A stretch of 64,000 nucleotides of DNA from JBNKHG01 sp050290225 (GTDB lineage Bacteria; Pseudomonadota; Gammaproteobacteria; Pseudomonadales; Cellvibrionaceae). The notes under the pieces were generated by a model. That model made no database searches, had not been told where the DNA came from, and saw nothing but the letters and a program-made list of their open reading frames with translations. Where the stretch lies: contig JBNKHG010000026.1 in the NCBI GenBank assembly GCA_050290225.1, positions 1 through 64,000 on the forward strand. The letters are read 5' to 3'. The translations under genes and the position numbers were made by a program. This document shows, piece by piece, positions 35,577 through 44,846 of the stretch. Every line of letters starts with the position of its first letter. Position 1 is the stretch's first letter.

Positions 35577-36995
35577 TTAAAGCACCGCGTCCCCGTACTC
35601 TTCCAGTGTCTTCAAGATACCCAGTGATGTTTCGTCACTACGCTCAATCCGCAACTGGTCCAGGCGTTGAAAATATTCACTGAGCGTAATCGAAGCGCCG
35701 GCGGCGGGGTCGGTCAGGCGCCGATAGCAGAACTCTTCCCAATCCTGACTCTCTTGCTCCGACAGGCTTTCAGGGAAATTGCGGGCGCGATAGCGAAACA
35801 ACAGTTCCGGCAGGCGTTTATCCTGGAAGTTAAACGAGTGACTGGCCAGTTGCTCCGGTGATGCCTCCCGCACCCATTGCAGGGTTTTGCGGTCCTGGTC
35901 ACCCAAAAACCCGTCGTAAAGCATCTGTTCCGGATCAGTGCGAGGCTCGAATTCCTGCGATTGGAACACCTGTTGCACTTTGCTTGCGATATCCATGCTC
36001 GCCAGACGCTGCCAATGCTGGCGCATGCGCGGCAGATCCATATTGAGCCGCAAGGCCACTTCCGGGGTGACCAATTTTGTCGTCGCCAATACCGGAGATT
36101 TATTAAGGTGCACCAACTTCAACGGCAGGCGCTCCAAGCCTTCGGCCAGGTCCTGTTGACGGGTGTAGACCCGCTCGGCAATCTGGTCGGCCTCCAGGCG
36201 CTGCAAGGGGCCGGGATCGGCGGCCAAGTCAAACACGATCACCGCATTCTTGTTAACGGGATGCATAGCGATGGGCGCCACCAGCGCCGCACAGCCGTTT
36301 TCCGCCGGAAACATGGAAGAGATATGCAGCAGCGGCTTGCGCCGCTCAAGATCAATCAACCCCTGCAACTGCTGTTTACCACGATGCCGGTAACAGTATT
36401 CGTAGAGTTTGGGTTGACGCTCCTTGATCAGTTTCGCCATGGCAATGGTGGCGTAAACATCGGACAAGGCGTCGTGAGCTGCCTCATGGGCAAGTCCATT
36501 GGCGGCGGTCAAATGCTCGAGCTTGAAGCTGGGCTTACCATCCTCCCGCAGCGGCCACTGAATACCCTCGGGGCGAACCGCGTGGCAAAGGCGCACCATA
36601 TCGATAATATCCCAACGGGAGTTACCGTTTTTCCATTCTCGCTCGTAGGGATCGTAAAAGTTGCGGAAGAGAGCGTAGCGAGTCACCTCGTCATCAAAGC
36701 GGATGGTGTTGTAGCCCACTCCGCAGGTACCCGGTTGGGACAGTTCCCGATGGATAGCAGCCACAAACTGATATTCGGGTACGCCTTCCGCCCACGCCTG
36801 TTGTGGCGTCACCCCGGTAATCAGGCAGGCCTCGGGTTTGGGCAACAAGTCGGGCGTGGGGCGATTGAACAACATCAGCGGCTCGCCGACGATATTCAAC
36901 GCCTCGTCCGTGCGCACACCGGCAAACTGAGAGGGTTTATCCTGGGCAGGCACCTCTCCCCAGGTTTCATAATCGTGCCAATATAAGGTATTCAA
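35577..36995 (-). CDS. sbcB: exodeoxyribonuclease I
   Basis: 472 residues, a 3'-5' single-strand DNA exonuclease of the DnaQ (DEDDh) type used in recombination and mismatch repair. It begins TLYWHDYETWG, with the metal-binding Asp and Glu of the first motif. GYNTIRFDDEVTRY is the second motif, and HDALSDVYATIAMAKL the third. The C-terminal half contains the SH3-like and helical domains of ExoI. Length matches E. coli (475). It converges on the DUF2971 gene with a 38-base gap. Confidence 0.96.
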   Translation of the reverse strand: MNTLYWHDYETWGEVPAQDKPSQFAGVRTDEALNIVGEPLMLFNRPTPDLLPKPEACLITGVTPQQAWAEGVPEYQFVAAIHRELSQPGTCGVGYNTIRFDDEVTRYALFRNFYDPYEREWKNGNSRWDIIDMVRLCHAVRPEGIQWPLREDGKPSFKLEHLTAANGLAHEAAHDALSDVYATIAMAKLIKERQPKLYEYCYRHRGKQQLQGLIDLERRKPLLHISSMFPAENGCAALVAPIAMHPVNKNAVIVFDLAADPGPLQRLEADQIAERVYTRQQDLAEGLERLPLKLVHLNKSPVLATTKLVTPEVALRLNMDLPRMRQHWQRLASMDIASKVQQVFQSQEFEPRTDPEQMLYDGFLGDQDRKTLQWVREASPEQLASHSFNFQDKRLPELLFRYRARNFPESLSEQESQDWEEFCYRRLTDPAAGASITLSEYFQRLDQLRIERSDETSLGILKTLEEYGDAVL

Positions 36996-37250
36996 CCCGT
37001 CCCCTTACCAAACTGCGTAATTATTGGTCTGCCATCCGGCCGCAGTCACTCTGCTCCCACGGTCGCACTTTCATGCATGCAAATTATTACCATTAACACC
37101 CTGCTCCCCGGCGGGAACTCGGATATACTTACGGCGCATTATACAGCCCCCCACTGCCATTTCGAGAAACAACAATAATGCGGGGGAATTAAGCGTTACA
37201 GTGCTGCGGAGCCAGACCTTGTCAGACAACGAAGTGAGATCATCGCAAAC

Positions 37251-37880
37251 ATGAGCGACCTAGAAAACCTTTTGGAAAACAACCAGTTCTGGGCCACATC
37301 TATCAAAACGGATGACCCGGACTTCTTCACTCGCCTGGCCCAACAACAGACCCCGGAATACCTGTGGATAGGCTGCTCGGACAGCCGGGTGCCGGCCAAC
37401 CAAATTGTAGGCCTGTTACCGGGCGAGCTCTTCGTCCACCGCAATATCGCTAACGTGGTGGTGCATACGGACATCAACTGTCTGTCGGTGCTGGAATTCG
37501 CGATCGACGTATTGCAAGTCAAGCATGTCATTGTCTGTGGCCACTATGGCTGCGGCGGGGTGGTAGCCTCGATGAAGGACCGGCAGATCGGTGTGGTGGA
37601 CAACTGGCTGCGCAATATCCGCGACATCTACTACAACAACAAGGCCTCGCTGGCGGGCCTGGCTGACGAAAAGGCGCGTATCGACCGCCTGTGTGAACTC
37701 AATGTCATCCAGCAGGTGGCCAATGTATCTCATACCAACGTTGTACAGAACGCCTGGAAACGCGGCCAGGAACTGTCAGTTCACGGGTGGATTTACGATA
37801 TTCACGACGGTTTGCTACAGAAACTGACAATCCCGATCAGCTCCGCAGATCAAATCCCGGAACAGTACAAACTCAGTTAA
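37251..37880 (+). CDS. can: beta-class carbonic anhydrase
   Basis: 209 residues, close to E. coli Can (220). It interconverts CO2 and bicarbonate. Zinc ligands Cys42, Asp44 (CSDSRVPANQ), His98 and Cys101 (HYGCGG) are all present at the expected spacing. The N-terminus (MSDLENLLENNQFWA) agrees with the chosen ATG. It is transcribed divergently from sbcB across a 255-bp gap. Confidence 0.96.
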   Translation: MSDLENLLENNQFWATSIKTDDPDFFTRLAQQQTPEYLWIGCSDSRVPANQIVGLLPGELFVHRNIANVVVHTDINCLSVLEFAIDVLQVKHVIVCGHYGCGGVVASMKDRQIGVVDNWLRNIRDIYYNNKASLAGLADEKARIDRLCELNVIQQVANVSHTNVVQNAWKRGQELSVHGWIYDIHDGLLQKLTIPISSADQIPEQYKLS

Positions 37881-37948
37881 GTACCACTCCAGCCATTAAT
37901 CTCGGGGCTGGGCAACCAGTCCCGTTATCCCCGTTCCCGAGCGGGCAT

Positions 37949-38365
37949 TTACTCCACAAATATCCGGTCTTTGCCGTTAAACTCCGGCGCCTGAACTGAC
38001 AAAGCAACCAGGGGCCCGGTGGATGTCACTTCAAGACCGTGCACCACCCCTTCCGGCACCTTCAGAAAGCTACCGGCCCCGACAGTGTGCAACTGATCGC
38101 CGACCTGCATTTTCCCGCGACCCTCGATGATGTAGAGGGTTTCCGAGTGGCTTGCATGATAATGTGCCTTTACCCCACGCCTGACAAAAATCAGATATTC
38201 CGAAGCATGTTTGTCACTGCTTAGAGGCTGCACATGAATGTTATCGAATTCAGCAGGTGGCTTGATCGACGACAGCGATTGCACTGTTGCCGTTCCTGCT
38301 ACCACATTCCAGGCAAACAGGCAGGCGAAAATTCCACTGCCCCACCCGATTCTACAGTTCTTCAT
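37949..38365 (-). CDS. exported cupin-domain protein
   Basis: 138 residues from the ATG at 38365, which has GGGGGAG five bases upstream and opens a signal peptide (MKNCRIGWGSGIFACLFAW, given in part; cleavage near residue 25). The open frame extends to 38485 but that part runs into the neighbouring inverted-repeat element. A single cupin barrel shows both motifs: GVKAHYHASHSETLYIIEGRG and GAGSFLKVPEGVVHGLEV, with metal-ligand His/Glu residues. It is likely periplasmic. The substrate is unknown. Confidence 0.82.
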   Translation of the reverse strand: MKNCRIGWGSGIFACLFAWNVVAGTATVQSLSSIKPPAEFDNIHVQPLSSDKHASEYLIFVRRGVKAHYHASHSETLYIIEGRGKMQVGDQLHTVGAGSFLKVPEGVVHGLEVTSTGPLVALSVQAPEFNGKDRIFVE

Positions 38366-38457
38366 CACGACTCCCCCAAATACAAGAATGATACAACGGC
38401 ATACCAGTCGTTGCACTTGCTCGAAATATTGCCGATATTCCTTCATAAACACGACTG

Positions 38458-38719
38458 GTACTCCTTCAAATTGATAATGACGCATTAGCTCTGCGAATCA
38501 ATGTCAATGTTAGGCCTGAGTGGCTGGGGTGTTTCAGAAACCGTGCGCGACAAGGACGTCGCGCCCGAGCCCCGAGCCGGCCCCGCGAGTGCAACGAGTG
38601 CTTTGGGTCCACGGACGGGTTCACGGCGTGTTTCTGAAACACCCCAGCCCCTCAGGCCGGATCGAAGCCTACTTATCTTACGTATATAGACAGGCGTTAA
38701 TATCACTTTGAAGGAGTAC
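38458..38719. mobile_element. 262-bp MITE-like element with nested inverted repeats
   Basis: Outer inverted repeats 38458-38483 and 38694-38719 match at 23 of 26 positions (GTACTCCTTCAAAKTGATAWTRACGC). An inner pair, 38513-38541 and 38630-38658, matches at 28 of 29 (GGCCTGAG[T/G]GGCTGGGGTGTTTCAGAAAC). It has no transposase. The right end finishes on the last base of the phhB stop codon (TAG, 38721-38719). I saw no clear target-site duplication. It may be a miniature transposon, or a large REP/BIME-like palindromic element. Confidence 0.65.
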
Positions 38720-39051
38720 TAGAGCAGATCGGTTTTGGCAGCCATCACAAAATCGTTTCGGTGCAAGCCCTTGATTTTGTGCGTCCACCAGGTCACGGTC
38801 ACCCTGCCCCATTCGGTGAGGATTGCCGGATGGTGACCCGCAGACTCCGCCAACTCCCCCACCTTCTGAGTGAAGGCCAGTGCCTCGACAAAATTTCTGA
38901 ATTTGAATTCCCGTTGAAGCTGATCAATACCGTCGAGCGTAATCAATCGCCACTCCGGGACTTCCGCCTGCAAGGCTTTTATTTCATCAGCCGTCACCCT
39001 CGGTGCTCCGGCTCGACAGGCTTCGCAGGCTTGCTGGGATAATTGACTCAT
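38719..39051 (-). CDS. phhB: pterin-4a-carbinolamine dehydratase
   Basis: 110 residues. It dehydrates 4a-hydroxytetrahydrobiopterin after aromatic hydroxylation. The signature AGHHPAILTEWGRVTVTWWTH holds the catalytic pair His73/His74, followed by the IKGLHRNDFVMAAK C-terminus. No phenylalanine hydroxylase (phhA) lies in the window, so it is unlinked here; such solitary copies may have another pterin-related role. Its stop codon sits exactly at the end of the inverted-repeat element. Confidence 0.93.
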   Translation of the reverse strand: MSQLSQQACEACRAGAPRVTADEIKALQAEVPEWRLITLDGIDQLQREFKFRNFVEALAFTQKVGELAESAGHHPAILTEWGRVTVTWWTHKIKGLHRNDFVMAAKTDLL

Positions 39052-39274
39052 GGATTCCTCCCCCGTATCACAAACAGACTGTCTTTCTCATAGTTTAGCC
39101 GCTACCCCGCCAAGAGTTCAGATCGCGCGACTACACTGTTAACGAGGAGAATGACAGCGGTCTCCTGTCAACCGGCAATACACCGCAAATCTGCCGAACC
39201 ACTGACCGAAACCGGAACGCTTAAAGTGCTATAGCCTTATAAAATGTGAGGATTGGTGCCAACCGGAGGAAACC

Positions 39275-40654
39275 ATGAGCAAGACACGACGCGAAAAAGA
39301 CAGCATGGGCGAACTAACGGTTCCCGCCGATGCGCTATATGCCGCCCAAACCCAGCGCGCCATCGACAACTTCCCGGTCAGCGGCCAGCCGATGCCAGAA
39401 CGCTTTATCCGCGCCCTGATAAACGTCAAGGCCGCTGCCGCCTGCGCCAATATCAAACTGAAGCAACTCTCGCCAACCATGGGAGCAGCCATTACCGATG
39501 CCTGCGAAAAACTGCTGGTTGAGGAAGATTTGATGCAGCACTTTCCCGTGGATATTTTTCAAACTGGATCAGGCACCAGCTCCAACATGAACGCCAACGA
39601 AGTAATCGCCACTCTGGCATCCCGGGCACTGGGGCAAAATGTAGATCCCAATGACCATGTCAATTGCGGCCAAAGCAGCAATGATGTCATTCCAACCAGC
39701 ATCCATGTCAGCGCAGCCCTGGGTTTGCACAACCACCTGATCCCCGCCCTGGAGCAACTGGCGACCGTCACCGAGACCAAAGCTGCCAGCGTCGATCAGT
39801 ACATCAAAACCGGGCGCACCCACCTGATGGATGCCATGCCCGTACGCCTGAGCCAGTGCCTGCAGGGCTGGGCCGATCAAATCAAGGCCAACCTCGACAA
39901 CTTGCGCAACTGCCAAACCGCCCTTCAGACCCTGGGCCAGGGGGGCACAGCGGTAGGCACCGGGGTCAATGCTCACCCGGACTTCGCCGCCGTTTTTAAC
40001 CGCGAGCTGAGTGCTCGCACGGGTATCAACTTTTCTCCGGCTGAAAATTTTTTCCCGCTGATCAGCTCCCAAGACACAGCTGTGGCCCTGTCAGGTCAAT
40101 TGAAAACCACCGCTGTCAGTATGATGAAAATCGCCAACGACCTGCGCTGGATGAATTCCGGTCCCCTGGCCGGTCTCGGGGAGATTGAACTCGAGGCGCT
40201 GCAACCGGGTTCCTCCATTATGCCCGGCAAGGTCAATCCGGTTATTCCCGAAGCCGCGGCCATGGTTGCCGCCCAAGTGATCGGCAACGACACCGCCATT
40301 ACCATTGGCGGCCAATCCGGCAACTTCGAACTCAATGTGATGCTGCCGATGATTGCTGCCAACCTGATCCAGAGCATTGAATTGTTGGCCAATATGTCGC
40401 GACTGCTGGCTGAGAAAGCCATCGCCAGCTTCCGGGTCAACGAGGAAAAATTGCGGGAAGCACTGGCCAGAAACCCGATCCTGGCCACGGCGCTCAACCC
40501 GGTTATCGGCTATATGAAAGCGGCAGAGATTGCCAAACTGGCCTATAAAGAAGGACGACCGATTATCGACGTAGCCGCCGAGCATACCGATCTGTCGCAA
40601 GAAAAATTACAGGAACTGCTGGACCCGCAAAAGTTAACCCAAGGTGGACTCTGA
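39275..40654 (+). CDS. fumC: fumarate hydratase class II
   Basis: 459 residues, the heat-stable, iron-free fumarase of the argininosuccinase/fumarase superfamily. It carries TGSGTSSNMNANEV, the NCGQSSNDVIPT segment, the GRTHLMDAMPV site and the signature GSSIMPGKVNP. A strong GGAGG lies before the ATG. It interconverts fumarate and malate. Aspartase is a possible relative, but the START/NNNN pattern favours FumC. A class I fumarase lies 1.8 kb away on the other strand. Confidence 0.92.
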   Translation: MSKTRREKDSMGELTVPADALYAAQTQRAIDNFPVSGQPMPERFIRALINVKAAAACANIKLKQLSPTMGAAITDACEKLLVEEDLMQHFPVDIFQTGSGTSSNMNANEVIATLASRALGQNVDPNDHVNCGQSSNDVIPTSIHVSAALGLHNHLIPALEQLATVTETKAASVDQYIKTGRTHLMDAMPVRLSQCLQGWADQIKANLDNLRNCQTALQTLGQGGTAVGTGVNAHPDFAAVFNRELSARTGINFSPAENFFPLISSQDTAVALSGQLKTTAVSMMKIANDLRWMNSGPLAGLGEIELEALQPGSSIMPGKVNPVIPEAAAMVAAQVIGNDTAITIGGQSGNFELNVMLPMIAANLIQSIELLANMSRLLAEKAIASFRVNEEKLREALARNPILATALNPVIGYMKAAEIAKLAYKEGRPIIDVAAEHTDLSQEKLQELLDPQKLTQGGL

Positions 40655-40670
40655 TCAGAATGAGAGCCTT

Positions 40671-41024
40671 TCAGGTCTTCTTCAGTGCGGCGGCCCTGAG
40701 GGCTGAGGCATAAGCTTTATTGCCCCACAAATTCATCTCCGCCCTATCTTCCAGCGCTTCCACCGGCGCCTGGTAATAAGCGATTTTGAACGGTTTACCT
40801 TTTTTGTAATAGACAAAGGGATCCAGACCTTTGTCGGTAAATTCACCCACAGTGTCTTTATCGGTCTTCAGATAGAGCTCACCATTGGACACCAGACCAA
40901 ACATCAATCCATCGAGAAAAATTCCGTGCCCCCCAAACATACGCCTGGCGGTAACAGGCCCGATGGACTGCATTAATTCGAGCAGGTAAGACACAAACTC
41001 TTTATCTGCTTTGGAAACTGGCAT
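40671..41024 (-). CDS. TfoX/Sxy N-terminal domain protein
   Basis: 117 residues covering only the TfoX N-terminal domain: RRMFGGHGIFLDGLMFGLVS, LYLKTDKDT, PFVYYKKGKPFKIAYYQAP. Full-length TfoX/Sxy competence regulators add a C-terminal helical domain, absent here. Single-domain members are common and of unknown function, so a competence role should not be assumed. It converges on fumC with a 16-base gap. Confidence 0.85.
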   Translation of the reverse strand: MPVSKADKEFVSYLLELMQSIGPVTARRMFGGHGIFLDGLMFGLVSNGELYLKTDKDTVGEFTDKGLDPFVYYKKGKPFKIAYYQAPVEALEDRAEMNLWGNKAYASALRAAALKKT

Positions 41025-41314
41025 ATCGAAACGATCCCTTCAGGTATTGCCTAATCTGTAGTAACAATCCAACAATCTCTGCAAGATAAGTTTACTAAAA
41101 CCTGACAAACGGGTGTGGACAGTTATTACCGGTAGCTTAGGATTGGTTTAAGCTGCCAGACCCCTTGGCTCAGCACTTCGAAAGTTACATTCGGTCAATT
41201 CCCGGGTGCGACTACCTTGCCACCACACTTCGAATTATACGCCAGGTGGTCATTTTCCAAGGGAATTGTGTAGTGCAGTTTAATTCGTTTCGCGATATCC
41301 GCACCAGCCGTCAT

Positions 41315-42088
41315 TTAGCGCTCCACAAATGCCCGTTCAATCACATAGTGGGCCTGCTTGCCGTGGCGCGACTCCTGAAAACCTCTGGCATTCAGCATGG
41401 AACAGGTGTCTTTCAACATACTGGGGCTGCCGCAAATCATAAAACGGTCATGCTCCGGATTCATAACCTCCAGGCCGAGATCTTCAAACAGCTTTCCGCT
41501 TTCCATCAGCTCGGTAATCCGTCCCTGGTTGCTGAAAGGCTCGCGGGTAACGGTGGGGTAATAGAGCAGCTTGTTCCGAACCTGATCTCCAAAGTACTCA
41601 TTATTGGGCAGCTCATTCTCTATCACGTGTCGATAGGCCAGCTCGCTTACCGACCGAACGCCGTGGGTTAAAACCACTTTATCAAAACGTTCGTAGATTT
41701 CAGGGTCACGGATAATACTTAAGAACGGTGCCAACCCGGTGCCGGTACTGATCAAATATAGGTTGCGCCCCGGCAGCAGGTGATCGGCCACCAGAGTACC
41801 CGTGGGCTTGGTGCTGACCAGAATCTCATCGCCCACCGCCACGGTCTGCAAGCGTGATGTCAATGGCCCGTCCGGTACCTTGATACTGAAAAATTCCAGC
41901 TCCTGGTCGTAATTGGCGCTCGCAATACTGTAGGCACGCATCAGTGGCTTGCCTTCCACCTCCAGCCCCATCATCACAAAGTGTCCGTTCTCAAACCGCA
42001 GGGACGGGTTGCGACTGGTCTTGAAGCTAAACAGGGAGTCATTCCAGTGGTGGACGCTAGTGACCCGTTCCTTGAGGAGAGATGCCAT
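41315..42088 (-). CDS. fpr: ferredoxin/flavodoxin-NADP+ reductase
   Basis: 257 residues from the ATG at 42088 (MASLLKERVTSVHHW). An ATG nine codons earlier (42115) is less like the family start. FAD-binding RAYSIAS is followed by the NADP-binding GTGLAPFLSI and the RFMICGSPSML segment. The tail ending ERAFVER is typical of the bacterial (subclass I) Fpr. It exchanges electrons between NADPH and ferredoxin or flavodoxin and is often oxidative-stress induced. The next gene, class I fumarase, contains an oxidant-sensitive Fe-S cluster. Confidence 0.94.
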   Translation of the reverse strand: MASLLKERVTSVHHWNDSLFSFKTSRNPSLRFENGHFVMMGLEVEGKPLMRAYSIASANYDQELEFFSIKVPDGPLTSRLQTVAVGDEILVSTKPTGTLVADHLLPGRNLYLISTGTGLAPFLSIIRDPEIYERFDKVVLTHGVRSVSELAYRHVIENELPNNEYFGDQVRNKLLYYPTVTREPFSNQGRITELMESGKLFEDLGLEVMNPEHDRFMICGSPSMLKDTCSMLNARGFQESRHGKQAHYVIERAFVER

Positions 42089-42289
42089 GATTTTACCTAT
42101 TGATCCTGGTGTCATTGAGTCAGATTATTGGGTTTACTGTACTTTATTTGCCAGCAATAGGTAAAACAAGTTGTATTTATATTTGTAATCGGTTTCTCAG
42201 ATATAAATGAAAGGCGCCCCTGCCTCCGTTGCGAACCAAGCGGAGCAGCACAATGTCGTGGAGGTTTGTAAGTCTCAATTGTGCTATTT

Positions 42290-42387
42290 GCGGACGAACC
42301 GACGTGCCATGACTACTTGCAGCTTGCCGCTTGTAGCTTGTAGCTTGTAGCTTGTAGCTGCAAGCCGCAAGCCGCAAGCTACAAGCG
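42290..42387 (+). repeat. interspersed CTTGCNG element, copy C
   Basis: The 20-bp core GCGGACGAACCGACGTGCCA (42290-42309) is followed by TGACTA, CTTGCAG and CTTGCCG, four CTTGTAG units, then GCAAGCCGCAAGCCGCAAGCTACAAGC in inverse orientation, giving a long imperfect hairpin. It fills most of the 331-bp gap (42089-42419) between the fumarase stop and fpr start. Confidence 0.88.
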
Positions 42388-42419
42388 GGTATTTTCAATT
42401 GCGGACAGCAATAGCGGCC

Positions 42420-43937
42420 CTACTGAACGTCGATCACGCCTTCCTCGATCTTGGCCTGCCAGATCTTTGGTCCGGTCTGGTGCACGGATTCACCGTTTAC
42501 ATCCACCGCCACCGTTACGGGCATATCCTCGATCTCGAATTCGTAAATGGCTTCCATACCCAGATCCGCGAACCCAACCACGTTGGATGCCTTGATAGCT
42601 TTGGAGACCAGATAGGCGGATCCACCCACGGCCATCAGGTAGACGGCCTTGTTATCCTTGATCGCTTCAATCGCAGTCGGGCCGCGCTCCGCCTTGCCCA
42701 CCATGCCGATTAAACCGGTTTTTTCCAGCATCGTGCGAGTGAACTTATCCATGCGCGTTGCAGTGGTGGGGCCGGCAGGGCCAACCACTTCATCGCCCAC
42801 GGGATCAACCGGACCCACGTAGTAGATCATACGGTTGGTAAAATCGACCGGCAGTTCTTCCCCCTTGGCGATCATATCCACCATACGCTTGTGGGCGGCG
42901 TCGCGACCGGTTAGCAATTTGCCGGACAGCAGGATAGTCTCACCGGGTTGCCAGCTGGCCAAATCTTCTTTGGTCACCTCATCCAGATTAACGCGGCGGG
43001 CATCACCCACTTCCCAGGTGATTTCCGGCCAGTCTTCGAGCTTCGGTGGCGTCTGGAACGAAGGTCCGGACCCATCCAGCGTAAAGTGACAGTGACGGGT
43101 GGCCGCACAGTTGGGAATTATCGCAACCGGCTTGTTGGCAGCGTGGGTGGGGCAATCTTTGACTTTCACGTCCAGGACGGTGGTCAAACCACCCAGCCCC
43201 TGGGCTCCAATGCCCAACTTATTGACCTTTTCCATCAACTCCAGGCGCAGCTCTTCAGCACGGGTTTGCGCACCCCGCTCCTGCAGTTCGTGAATGTCTA
43301 TAGGATCCAACAGGGCTTCCTTTGCCATCTGCATGGCCTTGTCGGCGGTGCCGCCGATACCGATGCCCAACATGCCGGGCGGACACCACCCGGCCCCCAT
43401 GGTGGGCACCATTTTCAGCACCCAGTCGACAATGGAGTCGGAAGGATTGAGCATGGCGAACTTGGTTTTGGCCTCGGAGCCACCGCCCTTGGCTGCCACA
43501 TGCACTTCCACGGTATCGCCCGGCACGATCTTGTAGGTAATCATGGCCGGCGTATTATCGCCGGTGTTCTTGCGGGCACCGTCCGGATCAGCCAAAACAG
43601 AAGCGCGCAGTTTGTTGTCCGGGTGATTATAGGCACGACGTACACCTTCGTTGACCATGTCCTCCAGGCCCATATCGCCCTCCCACTGCACATTCATGCC
43701 CACTTTCAGGAATACGCTGACAATTCCCGTGTCCTGGCAGATAGGGCGATGGCCTTCCGCACACATGCGCGAGTTAATCAGGATTTGCGCCATCGCATCT
43801 TTCGCGGCGGGATTGGCCTCTTTTTCATAGGCTTCGTTGACGGCATCGATAAAATCTTTGGGGTGGTAATAGGAGATAAATTGCAACGCGTCTGTGACGC
43901 TCTCGATCAGGTCGTCCTGGCGAATCACGGTGGTCAT
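42420..43937 (-). CDS. fumA: fumarate hydratase class I ([4Fe-4S])
   Basis: 505 residues. The N-terminal alpha part and C-terminal beta part are fused, as in E. coli FumA/FumB. Likely cluster ligands are Cys67 (PICQDTG), Cys185 (GAGWCPPG) and Cys277 (PNCAATRHC); their spacing matches structurally known class I fumarases. The C-terminal KLLTGRDAAHKR and GPTTATRMD segments are conserved catalytic parts. It hydrates fumarate to malate in the TCA cycle. A tartrate-dehydratase role cannot be excluded by sequence alone. Confidence 0.94.
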   Translation of the reverse strand: MTTVIRQDDLIESVTDALQFISYYHPKDFIDAVNEAYEKEANPAAKDAMAQILINSRMCAEGHRPICQDTGIVSVFLKVGMNVQWEGDMGLEDMVNEGVRRAYNHPDNKLRASVLADPDGARKNTGDNTPAMITYKIVPGDTVEVHVAAKGGGSEAKTKFAMLNPSDSIVDWVLKMVPTMGAGWCPPGMLGIGIGGTADKAMQMAKEALLDPIDIHELQERGAQTRAEELRLELMEKVNKLGIGAQGLGGLTTVLDVKVKDCPTHAANKPVAIIPNCAATRHCHFTLDGSGPSFQTPPKLEDWPEITWEVGDARRVNLDEVTKEDLASWQPGETILLSGKLLTGRDAAHKRMVDMIAKGEELPVDFTNRMIYYVGPVDPVGDEVVGPAGPTTATRMDKFTRTMLEKTGLIGMVGKAERGPTAIEAIKDNKAVYLMAVGGSAYLVSKAIKASNVVGFADLGMEAIYEFEIEDMPVTVAVDVNGESVHQTGPKIWQAKIEEGVIDVQ

Positions 43938-44487
43938 GCTTATTTCTCTGTGTCTGTCTATGTATCCGGGTACTCAGATGGTCAGTGACTACCCATGTCT
44001 GTGTCCCTTGCTTAAAGTCTGTTGCTCTCGGCCTTTGAAAGCAGGACGGGATTTTACACCAAGACGCAGGTCTTTGCTGGAATGGCTCCCCCGCCCACTC
44101 AACTGGAACGCCAGATACGGCCACAATTGGTGCATCAGGGGTTTTCAATCACTATATATAGGGCTACACTCAGCGATATAGTCGTCCCTCTCAGTACAAA
44201 CTCAGTACAAAAAAAAGGGGGACCGTGGCTACTCGATGAGCAATCATCAACCGAAAAAGCCGGAGGTACCCGAGACCCTTGGCGCCATTGAGCAACACTA
44301 GCGTGACCGGGCAACGATGCCCACCCGCAGTGCCTTACCTTCCGGTAGAAGCACCCAAACCCCATCTCCCCTCAAAAAAAGCACAAACACACAAAGATTT
44401 GTCATTCCCCGACATACCCTCTGCCGCGTCGGCTGCGGGCAGTATTATCGAGCGAATGGCTTTTTCCAAGGCAACCAGGAGTAAACC
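43938..44487. other. 550-bp intergenic region
   Basis: This lies between divergent fumA and the Lar-like gene, so it must contain both promoters. It holds a direct CTCAGTACAAA pair (about 44191-44212) leading into an A-run, and CCGCGTCGGCTGCGGGC near 44425. Several open frames cross it but none has a good start or resembles a protein. I see no RNA gene. Confidence 0.5.
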
Positions 44488-44802
44488 ATGGCAACTTTGA
44501 TTGAGCCCTGCCCCTTCTGTCGAAGTGGGCATCTGCATATCAATCACCACCTGCTCTCCCATTCGGTGGCCTGCCAGAGCTGCAAGGCCTCAGGACCCCA
44601 CCGCCGTTCGATGGAGGATGCAGTTATGGAGTGGAATCACACCTCCCGACTGTTGCGCAAGGCCCACGCATCGGGCTCACCGCAAGTCTACGGACGCCTT
44701 AACGAACTGGAGGACGCGGTGCGAAATTTGGCCAGCACTCTGCGCCACGGCGACCGACGGGAAAATCCGCAGACTCAGGTGCTGGAAAAGGCCGAGTGCT
44801 AG
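44488..44802 (+). CDS. Lar-like zinc-ribbon protein
   Basis: 104 residues; AGGAG lies before the ATG. The first 50 residues form a restriction-alleviation (Lar)-type zinc ribbon: CPFC (Cys8, Cys11), CQSC (Cys30, Cys33), then ASGP and AVMEWN, the conserved A(V/I)xxWN end of that module. The C-terminal half is a polar helix. Lar proteins of phages and Rac modulate type I restriction. Here the gene is isolated, with no phage genes, so the name reflects fold rather than proven activity. Confidence 0.72.
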   Translation: MATLIEPCPFCRSGHLHINHHLLSHSVACQSCKASGPHRRSMEDAVMEWNHTSRLLRKAHASGSPQVYGRLNELEDAVRNLASTLRHGDRRENPQTQVLEKAEC

Positions 44803-44846
44803 CGCTCAATGAGCACCAGCACCGAAGAAAAATATCAAGCCTTCCC

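Noticed and set aside
35877..36986. 369-codon open frame antisense to sbcB
   Set aside because: sbcB has all exonuclease motifs. The antisense frame shows no protein features.
38501..38689. Frame inside the inverted-repeat element with VSET at both ends
   Set aside because: The symmetry of the peptide only reflects the inner inverted repeat. There is no ribosome binding site.
40671..41024. Competence regulator TfoX/Sxy
   Set aside because: Only the N-terminal domain is present, so regulatory function in competence cannot be claimed.
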